The translations under genes and the position numbers were made by a program. From positions 62,001 through 126,000 of the forward strand of contig NOWV01000088.1 of the NCBI GenBank assembly GCA_003344405.1: DNA of 64,000 nt. The letters run 5' to 3'. This document shows positions 13,650-25,380 of the stretch, piece after piece; the first letter of the stretch is position 1, and each line of letters starts with the position of its first letter. This DNA comes from Trichoplax sp. H2. Taxonomy: Eukaryota; Placozoa; Uniplacotomia; Trichoplacea. The notes beneath the pieces are model-generated. The model was not told the DNA's origin. It worked only from the letters and a program-made list of their open reading frames with translations, and did no database searches.

Positions 13650-15790
13650 AAATGCGTCCGTACTGTATACTATACGAATGTAGATAGTCATTGGCATATG
13701 CAAAATCATTTCATAGTACAGTATTGTATAAGCTACTTTTGAGCCTAGAGATGGAGGATGCCAAATTTTGCAAATCGTTGCACATTTTATTTATTTACGC
13801 CACAGCTTGCATATCTATTGTCATGGTCTTATCCTTGTATCATGGCTTTCATACTCCATACAGTACAGTACAGACTGTACCGTATACCGAGTGTACAGCA
13901 TGACACTTTTTTCGTTAGTGACATCATTTTTGCTGAAGATGAAGGTCTTATTACAGTTACAACTGTTGATGGTATGTAAAAGTTTACGGTACTCCAATTG
14001 TGTGAATCTGCCATGGGATCTCTATCGACAGTACTGTATATTGCAGAGTAGAATAATATTCTTATTTTTAGTACAGCAGAGTCCTGCTTGGGTTGAGTCC
14101 AGTACAAGCTATTGGTGACATTATTTTTACTCGGTCTGTCCATTCATGGACAGTCCGTCCAGGACACATGTAGATTATTATAGAAGTCCCTGGAGATTAT
14201 TGTTGCACTGTACAGTCCAAGTGACATTGGTTTTGCTCGAAATAGATGGCTTGCGTTCATCAGTTGAAATATTACTGGAACGATTGAGTGGCATGGCATG
14301 CATTTGAAGATCATTCATGTGATTTTTACATCATTTTAATTGTAGTTGAGTCGCTGCTAGAGTTGCTAACTTCTAGAAAAATTGCCATTTTTTCGGTACC
14401 GTCGTCTATAGGTTTATACAACAAGTCTAGGACAATTTATGGCAGTAGCTGTGTAATGTAGTAGTACAGTATAGGATGAAAACAATATCAATGTCGATTT
14501 GATATTACGAGCGTAAAATGAATTGAATGCGGTAAATTATCCGGTTTGGTATATAGTACCGTGGACTACTAAATAATTGCTGGGAAGTATGTAAGGTAAG
14601 TAGTTGATGGCAGCACTGAGTAGAGAGAAAACGCCAACAAGGCAAAAATAATGTCATTGCTGGAGTGTACAGTGTACAGTACAAAAGGAAATCATTGCTG
14701 GTGCACAGTAAACGTGCTGTACAGTACTGTGTACTGTAAGTGGATTTTGTGCTAGTCTGGACATTATTTCAGTACCGCACACGTATTCTAGTTCATGGGG
14801 GAGTTTTTTAATGCGCATGCGTAATTAGGCACAATAATAACCTTGTGCATGAAAATGTTCATCACGTGGTACCCTGGCCACATGACGTACGTGATAAGTT
14901 ATATATATAACCCTACTGGACATCATGTCCGACTGCCAATTCTGGTGATTGATTGCTACAGTACTGAACTAGATACTGTGCTAGTCTGGATATCCACGAC
15001 TGCCAATTCTGATGATTGCTACAGTACTGTACTGTATTCAGGTCTACTTGCTGGGTAGTATGGAAGTAGTCGATGCCAGTACTGAGTAGAGAGAAAACGC
15101 CAACAAGGCAAAAATAATGTCACTGCTGGCCTGTACAGTGTACTGTACACTGTACAGTACAGTACAGTACAACAGGAAATCATCGCTGATGCAACGCAAA
15201 TGTACTGTAACTGGATACTGTGCTAGTCTGGATATCATGTCCCACGACTGCCAATTCTGGTGATTGCTACAGTACTGTACTGTACTAAATACTTGCTAGG
15301 AAGTACAGTACAGTACTGTATGTAAGGAGTCGATGCCAGTACGGAGTAGAGAGAAAACGCCAACAAGGCAAAAATAATGTCACTGCTGGAGTGTACACTG
15401 TACAGTCTACAATACAGCAGGAAATCATCGCTGTTGTACAGTAAATGTACTGTAACTGGATACTGTGCTGGTCTGGACATCATGTCCCACGAGCAATTCT
15501 CGTGATTGCCACAGTCCAGTACGGTGCGACACGGCACGGTACGGTACGGTACAGTACTGCCTTGACCTGACTCCGTACCTGTACAGTACAGTACTGTAGC
15601 TGCAGTTGCGTCATTACTCTACTGTACAGTACAGTTGTACAATGTACAGTACAAGCTTGACTGGCGACGACAGTACTGAGTACTGTCGTGCAAACGCCCC
15701 ATCCAGTACTGGACAACGCCTAGTGTTGAAGTACAGTGTACAGTGTACAGTACAACCATGAAGTCCAATCCACTTTATACGGTACCGTAT
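13650..15790. repeat. Palindromic CAGTA/CTGTA repeat cluster with copies in both orientations
   Basis: Blocks of the pentamers CAGTA and CTGTA form perfect GTAC-centred palindromes, densest at 14.66-14.74, 15.00-15.04, 15.13-15.31 and 15.50-15.76 kb. Between them recurs a longer unit with GAGAGAAAACGCCAACAAGG, starting at 14623, 15089 and 15349. It is followed by AAAAATAATGTCA and then a GTGCTAGTCTGGA segment. Inverted relatives of the AAAAATAATGTCAC segment (GTGACAT...ATTTTT) lie at 13918, 14115 and 14221. Short minus-strand open frames across 15.0-15.9 kb are shadows of the repeat. Confidence 0.85.
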
Positions 15791-15871
15791 TATTATACTG
15801 GGTCGACGAGATTCTCCATCATTCTTTACTGGACGTGGATTAGCAACTTTTTGGCTGATCTGGAGACCAAT

Positions 15872-18800
15872 ATGGCGTGTCAAAATTGGCGTAAACTGCT
15901 GTTGATTGCTGTGATTATTCAGGCCATTTCAGGTACAGTCGGCTAGAGTAATTCTTCTTGTAATGGATGAGAAATGGATCATTTTTTCTACAAAGAGAAT
16001 GTATCTTCTCTGTGATGGATTTGTCAATCAGGATAGTAGTTTATATGGGTAGATATCGGCCATCAGGCACAAACTCCATTTCTACACCTACTCAACCATG
16101 CATTCCCTTTTTGACATACTGTATCTTGTTAGACGTTAGTCTACTGCTTAAACTATTTACATCAACTTCTCTTGATCGATGTATGGCATTACTATGTCAT
16201 TATTATCAGTACCCCAACAGATGGTAACATAGTCGGATTGACGATTGCATTTCTTACCTTCATGATCGTCTTGAAAATCTAGTGGTCAATCAATAGTGTA
16301 GTGGGGCATTTGCTATGCAAATCCAACTCTTGACGTCAATTAAAGTAGAAGGTGTACAATATTCTTACAGTCTGTTATCCTTCTACCTTTTCAAATCGAT
16401 TGTATATCAATGATTGCTACATTTGAAAGAGTATCACTTGATGATAGCAAATGGCCAAGCGATACGAGTAGTGGCACGGTACATGACTACGCTATGTACG
16501 CGTATTCTACAACTTGATCGTGATCATAGTAATGCATCCATTGGATCCATATTTTAATCAATTGTTTGCATAACACTGTACTTTTATTCAACTTGAACGC
16601 GATACGATAATGATCTTGAGAAAATTGCTGCAATATTGAATGATTTGCAATACAGCCATTGATTCTATACAGTAGAATGACAGTGAATACAGTAGAGTAC
16701 TCGATGAGTTCTCGCAACGGATTGAACCGCACTTGCAATGGATTTTATTCCTACTGTTTTCATCTCATCCATATTCTGAATTGACTACGCAATAATTTTC
16801 TTTTTCTTTTGAATCCAATACTGTCTTATTCCATCGTATCTGGGTCCAATATCAATAATAATTCCAAGATTTTCACGATATGAAGGATTCAAGGGGTAGA
16901 ACAATTTTACAAAAGTCCAAGCGTACGCCAACCATATAGAAAATGGTTGTACTATACAGCATCACTGCTAAATTGGGATATTCCATACTGTCAGTAGCGT
17001 TGTGTACCGATGAATGGTATACTGAATAGGACGGTACGGACAGAGTTTACTTTCTTGGCCACCAAATGTAGAATAGCCATAGTAACGCACTACTGGGATA
17101 GTACAGTATAGTTTGGTAGATGATAAATTGAATCGATTCCCATAGTACTGGCCTACAGCTGCATCATCTGCCTTATTAGCACAGTATTATATGTTACTTC
17201 GCTAACCTTTCTTCCAATAGTTGAACGATCTATTGCTAAATGAATCATTTACTAACCGCTTCAATCAAATTATTATACTAATGTATTAAGCGATCAATTG
17301 TAATCTTTGTCTTGTTTGGATTCCTGCCTGACTTGCGACATACAAGTGAAAAACATCCAACATCAGTTAGATTAAATTGGATGATATTTCTTTTGATAGG
17401 TCCATGTGTAGCTTTAGACCTTCAGAATGTCCTAGTCGTAGAAACACCGAAAAAGGTATTTATACATACGTGTATGCAATATGCTTGTACATACTATGCA
17501 TTGACAGCAATAATACAGTATACTAGCTTGAGCTTTCAAGTCCTGGTGGTGACATATGCCGAGTTAACGCTGACTATGATACGCCTTATGGCTGCTTCAA
17601 AGTCTTCATTTTGGGGATATCGAACCAAATCGGCTATAGAATAATATACTGTACGATGGATAGTATGTATATTATTACTGTATATAATACAATCTATAAT
17701 GAAGATGCTTAGTAATAGATAGGAATACTCTTGTATAGGATATGGTCAACTAGATCACTGTAGTATGGATAGGGTAAGAAGTTCTACTAGTATTTAGTCT
17801 TGCTAAAGAAGTGTAGATGATTGTCACTCCAATCCTAGTAGTAATTTCGCTGTCGATACTATTCGTTATATGTCCTTATCAATAGAGGACTACGGTATAG
17901 CTGTTTACGAAATGGTTATCAGCGGATTAATGTTCTATTATAAAGTAGACATTAGCAATTTCATTGAATACACTGATACAGAGTGCAATTTATATTCTAA
18001 TTTTGGCGTCTTAATATTCTATTTTTGCATTGTACCCGTAGTTGGGCTACTACAAATACTTAACTTTTGTATATCGGCTATTGAAAGTTTAGTTATGTAG
18101 TACTGTTAATGTAGATATACATACGGTTAAAACTATTGCAGCATGTATGCAACAATAATCTCTACTAACCATCATTTATTCAAATCTCCTATTCAATAGA
18201 ATGAGGAACCTTCCAAGCTTACAATTGTCCATAAACCCGATAGCGTGAGCATGGTTAAAGAAATACAATCAATTCCCGCTCATGATATTTCGCCCGTGAT
18301 CACTTTAGCTTTGGGTTTAACGCCAACCCAGGTAAGACGGTGTTTTAGGCATATACTGTACGCTTTATGACTTACTGAACGTAAGTAATTTATAATCGAA
18401 ATTTAGCTCGAGCAAATTGATAGCTATTCTACTTGTTTATTAGCTAATTCTTTAGCTTGAAGAAATCGATATCATAATGATAGAATTTTGTAGTCTACCT
18501 TGTTGACTAAGATCACGGAAAAGAATCGATTTCACAATATTATGACATAATTCTATCTGAAACTTAGGGAGTCCATTGGAAAGGATTACGAGTTGGCAAT
18601 ATCTTTAAAAGACCATCCGCAAACGTTTTAATTGCGGTTACGGATGTCCCAATTGGTAAAAAATGTTACAAAGTATCATCTGTAATTTACGCTATATTAT
18701 ATCAGACCATGTTAATTCGATTATTGCCATCATAACTTTAGATAATAAATTCGGAATCGATCATTCCTACACGTCTTACCGAGTTGATGAGGTAAATTTG

Positions 18801-21162
18801 CTACCTGTTCCAATTAAAAAAATTCATCATATTGGTCCTGCTTAGCAATTACTTTACGCGTATGCTAACATTTTGAAATTTATATTGTTATAGTCGGCGA
18901 AGACCGTTACTGGAAACGCCTTTTTGGACATGGTACATGGCCCCAATAAGGAAAACGTTGCTACTTACGTTTCCAACGTTTTCGAGAAAAAACCCTTAAC
19001 TGTATCCATATCAGCAAGCTACGAGGTGTGATATAGTAACCAGTAGAAAGCTACCGTTACTTCTTGAAAGTACTTAAAGTCAATTCTATGCAAACTACAG
19101 TGATTAGAATACTAAAACAATCGTAAAATGTATGTTGAAATTGCAGGTCGCTCAAGCTGGTTTCGGAAATCAAGGGAAAAGTTTTTCGGTGTTCCTCGAT
19201 GGCTTGGTGCGATTATTATTATTTGCTTTTCTTTATATCTTTTAACAAACTTACAGTATCACGCTAATTATGATATTTATTATTAAATTTTAGGACGAAA
19301 AATTCCATGTTGCTTCACCATCAGATGATCATCTCTTTGATTCCCTTTCGGCATCGAAAGAGGCTGTGAGTTATTAAAATTGTGTGCATTGGTACTGTAT
19401 TCATAGCAGCTACTAACTTAGATTTATCATGATAATTGTAGACCCTTAAGGAGTTTGAAAAATTTAACTTTGGCAAAGGTATGCGAGAGCTTTTATATGA
19501 ATTAGCACTACATCCTTTAGTAATCAAAATGTATCTTATTACAGATGTACACTTCAATGTGGAGAAAAAGTTGATGATCGTTACATTACCTGATGATAAA
19601 AAAATTCCTTTCGACATGAATAAAAGGGTAAGACGCCTGTGTACTGTTAAAGTCTACTTACGGTAGATTTTTAAAGTATGTTTAAGAATTTGACTGCAAA
19701 ATTTTTAATCAGTAATTGTAAATACTAAAGAGTTGATAATATTGCTGTATTTTTATAGTCTGATTACATATTCTTTGCCGAAATATTCACCATGTTAAAG
19801 TCTCTTGAGATTGTAAGTGTACTACAAAATTGCATCAATATTTGACCATATTAACACACTTTATCGTAGTAAACAAGATATTCTTGATGTAGATTAAGGC
19901 AAACAAAGATTTGATCCATGATGATGCTCCTGATGTATATACCTATTCAATTAGTTCAATCAAGGTAAAAATAACTGTTGGATTCGAAGATATTAACATT
20001 TAACTGTATTTACATATTTATTTTATTTTATTGTTCTAAATTGCTAATGCGTATGGATAGGCTTTAGATATGGAACATGGTAAAGATTCCAATCAAGTTC
20101 ATGCTGCCATTCGAGTTTTACATCATGTTGTACCTAAGGTAAATTGAATATGAACCATATCATATCAGAGGCCTATCTAACTTTGCTATGTCATATGCAA
20201 ACAGATTTATAAATCTTTTAATGAAATGTATGATGGTGAGGCTCTAATAGAGCTTCTAAGTCGCGGAAGCAGCGGGTAAGACTTGTATTTCCACAAACTA
20301 CTAACATAACTTCAGTAGCGTGCTGTTAGCCTGATCAAAATTTTATTCTAAACATCATAGACGATTGGTTTTCGAACGACCCGAACAAGCCAAAAAAATG
20401 TATGAGCATGTCAAGCCTCATCTTCATGTACAAGTATGTTTTTCAATTTTAAATTTTGCATCAATACATCTTGCGGCGCCAACCACAAGTCATATCTAAA
20501 CCTTTGTCCATTTTTAGCATGAGCAAGACTTTCGCCATCGCCTTCCTTTCATCCACCTGAAAAAGAATCTTGTATGAAATTTTTAGATTGCTGTCTGTTT
20601 GTTTATCGACCTGAAGCCTTTTCACTTTATTTTGCTAATACTTAATTCTTATTATTTAAGGGTACTAATATGGTCAATGGTATTTGCCATTCATTGAACG
20701 GTTTATTGAATTTATTTGGTTCTAAAGCTAAGGTATGCACGAACAAGTATTTCCAAGTTTAGAGTAAGATTTGACTACTAATATCAATGAATTACAGATT
20801 GATTGTCACGGGCAATCTTCTGATGCACGTGTTGGTAGATCATTGATGGCCGCTGCAACAACAAATAGTCCCCTTACCGTAAGTTATTAATGCTCTAGTA
20901 ACCTTATTGCAATATTAGGCTGGTCTTTGATGGTCAACTTCTATTTATTTCGTATATTAAATAGGAAAAGAACTTTTTGAAAAGATTGAACATTTCACCA
21001 GTTTATACATCGGATTATCCAGTTATTTTCAATATTATCTTGTGGTTGATGATAATCCTCGCTATCGGTCTTTACGTAACTGCTGCTGTTATGTGGGACA
21101 TGGATCCTGGTCGTGATAGCATCATTTACCGAATGACTAGTCAGCGCATCAAAACCGACTAA
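15872..21162 (+). CDS. ATP6AP2: Renin receptor / V-ATPase accessory protein 2
   Basis: A type I membrane protein that assists assembly of the V0 sector of the vacuolar ATPase. Exons: 15872-15932, 17400-17455, 18200-18331, 18568-18655, 18742-18791, 18894-19025, 19147-19206, 19294-19365, 19442-19627, 19759-19812, 19893-19964, 20061-20138, 20205-20275, 20361-20433, 20518-20571, 20661-20732, 20798-20878 and 20965-21162. This gives about 529 aa. Recognition rests on GVHWKGLRVGNIFKRP near the N-terminus and the hallmark end: a TM helix (about 483-505) followed by MWDMDPGRDSIIYRMTSQR. The first two exons are the weakest part. Exon 1 encodes a good signal peptide (RKLLLIAVIIQAIS) with a CAG|GTACAG donor that joins in frame to the 17400 acceptor. 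The alternative is a start at ATG 17381. The protein is longer than the 350-aa vertebrate form because of extra luminal exons. Confidence 0.85.
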
Positions 21163-23392
21163 ATTTACAATCCGCTCGCTTCTAGACGGTTAAACATGAA
21201 AACCTTTTTTTTTAAATAGTAATCATGACTTGAATAGTGATAGACATATATATGCTAAAATCTGTTGTAATAAGATGATGGTAGAATGTAGCAGTAGGTT
21301 TAAAGCTTAATATTTTAGAAATGCACTCAGGGTAACCTGCTGTGGTGATATCCTGTACATATAGTACTTTAAATGATAACATTAATAATTTTAGACAAAT
21401 CTTGCCTAGAAAATAACGATAGCAATCTGCTTTAACCTGCTGCTGCAATAATTTAGCTCGATACAGGACATGCATTTACTGTCAAGCAGTATCGCATGGA
21501 CTATGTATTACCTACTGATACTAAACTGGATATTTAATACTAAGAAGTAGACCTAAGCATACAGTAGTTAGCATTCGAATTTTGCTACTATTACTTTAAA
21601 TTTGCCTTCAGTGGAGTATTTACGCACTGAAATGCAGATCTACAGTTAGTACAACAATGTTAATCAGATTTACCAAGAAGTATTACCTGCTTCGGTTTAC
21701 AGATACAGAGATTATTATTAGCTACTAGTCCCAATACTACAGATATTTTTGGACAGATCAATTCATGCAAGTATTGCTATCGCATTTATGGATAGACTAT
21801 CGGTATGTTGTTTGCTTTGCTAATTACTTAAAACAAAATTTTAAAGAAGCAGTTTGTTTAGACAAATTTTATATATTGTATCTAATTTATTGAAACTGTC
21901 ATGCTATTGAAAATTGTTGAAGTGAAAGGTTTGAATAAAACATCCACTTTACTGCTTAGTGTTCATTTCTTAATGTATTTCGTTCTCTTTTCAATGCAAG
22001 ACTGATACTGCATTATCTATTAATAAGCTATCCGGCTTATGAATACAGTATGATTAATGTAATTGCCATAATGAAATCCATATTAATTTTCTGCAGCTAT
22101 TTACGTACTGTATTCATCTTTCATAAATTACGATATACTCTTACGTTTACCTCAGTGCGCTAATATTATCTGTAATGAATTAAACTCAAATTTATTCGTA
22201 TCATCCGTTACATTCTGACACGAGTAAATGACGTAAAAATGCGATAACTCGCAATGCGACTGGTGTTTCCTGAGGCTATTGATTTCTTATGAAAAATTTA
22301 TAGTTATTTCACTATGATAAAAACCCCCTAGTTACAGTAATTTGATTAGAATAATATACTATCAGGTATTCAAGCAGCCTATCATTATAACCCGTAAATT
22401 AACTTCGGTAGTCAATTTAACTGTTCACTCTTTCACAAAACCAATCATTACAGGTGGAGGATCGTCTCTCAACTTACATTATTTTGCATATATCAAGGTG
22501 CAGATTTTACATCGATGCAATTTCAAACTATAGTGCCACAGTATGTCAGGTTGAAATGCCAATTACAATTTCATCATGATGGTTTTAATCTGAACGCGAG
22601 AACTCTCTTTTAAATGGTTCCTTTAAAACTTAGATTTACGAATTCTACGCTATTTTCTAGGACTGATTTTGAATATCGATCAGAAAAAACACTATTAATG
22701 GTAATATAGTATTAAACTGCATGTAAGCTATTCATTTCATGAGAGCATCCCAGCGATGATAGAAATGGTAAATTAACTTGATTAAATACTGTTCACTTAT
22801 AACTACTGTAACTTTCCACTATAGCATTCAAGTGCAGTAATATTTAAGTAATACCCATATGAAATTCTATCAACCAAAGCGATTATTATATCATCTTGAA
22901 TCGACTGAAGCTTTTGCAATTTCTCCGACTGTATGAATTTGGGGTATTTTTGCTGCACATATCTGTATTATGCGTGTACAGATATTTAGTCAAGTATTGT
23001 AGACTATAATCTGTCATGTAACATCTCTCTACTTGATAGAGCACAAAGCGATATTTTCTTACTACCATTGCAAGCGAAATGGGTATAATTGCAGAACTAA
23101 TTATATGACATAGAATCTTACATGATTATTTACTATCTTTACTCCAAAGGAAATATTCGAATCGATCTATATGCGCGAAATCATCATTATAGATTGATAG
23201 TCTCTAGGAAATAGTTCTATGCTGATTAAAGGCTCTAATTAAACGGTAAAGTTCTAAGAAAAATTCTCTACAAACTTTACAGCATATAAGGAACAGCAAG
23301 ATAAACTTTTCTGTTTAATAATGACTGCGCACTCTATATGCTTTGTCGGGAAGATAATATAATTTAGATCTAGTTATTATTAATTAATTTCA

Positions 23393-24137
23393 ATGGCATC
23401 CAGCAGCGATTAGTCAGCCTTACTAGTAACGGAAATTTGCAATGCATTCGATGTGACTCATAATTAAGATCACCAGCAGTTGAAAATTGGACGACATTAT
23501 TTCGATGACCTTGATATGGAGTATCGAAGCCAGTTTCCTACCGCATTTATTATTGAAATTCAATAAAGCCTACCCTATCAAAATAATAAGAGTGATTTAA
23601 TTTTCGGTTGAAAAGTTCCGTTAACATTGCCGATTGTACTTGCGAACGATATATTAGGGAAAAAGGCCATATTGATGATAGGTTATCAAGTTAATTCAGC
23701 CAATTTTATGTTTATGACAAAGGATAAGGATATTAGAAATATTAATATGTTACAAATCAACTTATGGACCTCAGTAAATGATTATAAAATAATATGGCCA
23801 TTTCTACTGTATGTTATATCGTGATTGCTACCTTGCTGCTACTGAATTGATACAATAATGTCTGCTGCAGTGATTTTCCTATTCTTGGCTCTGCGAATGT
23901 TGATGTCCTCGATCAAAGCTTAGCGGCAATTCCTTTATGTTACGAGGTATTTCTTGCCATTACTTACATCAAGTATGGGCCGATATCGATCCCATAGAAG
24001 TAATTAATGATGGATTATTGGCAGCCAATGATATTATGATTCCGAAAAAAGTGGTAAAAGTAGGGAGATTAAATTTTTTGCAATTAGCAAAGGGCCAATC
24101 TTCATATTATATACTACATTTTTTATTTTTGCTTTAA
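23393..24137 (+). pseudogene. Possible decayed coding sequence, family unknown
   Basis: From ATG 23393 one frame runs to 23824, interrupted by four stop codons (early TAG, TAA, TAA, TGA). Its peptide segments look protein-like, such as KIGRHYFDDLDMEYRSQF and LANDILGKKAILMIGYQ. A second protein-like frame covers 23937-24137 (WADIDPIEVINDGLL, IMIPKKVVKVGRL). No consensus introns explain the stops. I cannot name a family. Chance in AT-rich DNA is a real alternative. Confidence 0.25.
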
Positions 24138-25066
24138 AAATGAATTACTGATTCATTCATTTTTGAGATTATATAACAGTCTATACATTACAATACAATA
24201 CAATCATTCACGCATTTTTGAGAGCAGAGAGTCATTTGAGAAATTCACGATAGGAATTTCACTTAGGATTTTATGATGACTATAAACATAGTCTTTTATT
24301 TTCTTTCTAGTTTATCTATTTTTTGTCTCTAGAACTATGTGCTGTTAATTTATAGGCTTATTAATAAGTAATTCTAGGTTTTGTAAACTCATCACATTTA
24401 TGTCTCACCTATCTAACAATCCACGAAGAAATTGTTTCACGATATTTATTTATAATTAATAGAAACAACATTGGATGATATAGAATCCGGAATTACTGAT
24501 GACGTTAAAATCATCCATCTTTGTCAGCACTAACGTATAGATTCGTCATGAATTCTAACTGCAACATTATGAGCTAAAATGGACTATTTTCATTATGTTG
24601 CTGCAAATATTACTACGTTCATTGGTTATAAAGGACAGGATACCTCTAAAACTGCCCAGTCGAGCAACTAATTATACTCGTAAGGATAACAGTTCAAGAC
24701 AAGGCTTTGTCTACAATATAAGAACTAAACAAGTATTGCATCTCGTATCTAGAAACTGAATATATTCCGATTGCGCTACCAAAATAGCATATAATTTTCT
24801 GTCTATATTAAGAACACGATAAAGGCTGCAGCAACCTTAATTTATTTTGCTGTTAAAGATAGTATAAGATACTCTATTTGTATACTCTATATTTCTATTA
24901 CCCACATATTCTAGGATGATGGCTATGAGCTACGGTATTATTTATTAAGTTGAATAGTATATTTAGATCCATGTCCATTATAATGATTAGTTGATAGCAC
25001 GAGAAGAATTTAAAAAGCAGTTCAGCTCAATTGACTTATGGAAGAGTATTAAAAAGTAATGATTAA

Positions 25067-25380
25067 AATGAGTTGGATTTACATCGTCGATGAACGGAAA
25101 GTAACGTGATGTAGAAATAATTTCATCGCTCTGTTTCATCATCTTGACAGTATAGCCAAGTTAGAGTTAGTAATAACAAAATATCCAATATAATTATTGA
25201 TTGATATTAAGAAAAAATCCCCAAATAGTATACGTAAGCATAGTTTGCTAATATTGGAAGAATAATAAAGACGACAATAAAAACGAGTTGAATTGACATC
25301 GTCGATGAGTGGAAAGAAATGTAATGTGGAAATGATTTGATCATCACGTTTCATCATCTTGGCAGTATAATCAAATTAAG
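25067..25380. repeat. Diverged two-copy direct repeat (~115 bp, offset ~215 bp)
   Basis: The segment with ACATCGTCGATGAACGGAAA and a downstream TTTCATCATCTTGACAGTAT recurs about 215 bp later as ACATCGTCGATGAGTGGAAA and TTTCATCATCTTGGCAGTAT. The sequence between the copies differs. No coding content is seen. Confidence 0.75.

Noticed and set aside
13691-15883. Open frames up to 116 codons on both strands
   Set aside because: Repeat-driven translations of GTAC pentamers. They overlap each other in several frames and resemble no protein.
17312-17644. 110-codon open frame spanning ATP6AP2 exon 2
   Set aside because: It starts at TTG, not ATG. Only 17400-17455 (or 17381-17455) is supported as coding; the rest is intron read-through.
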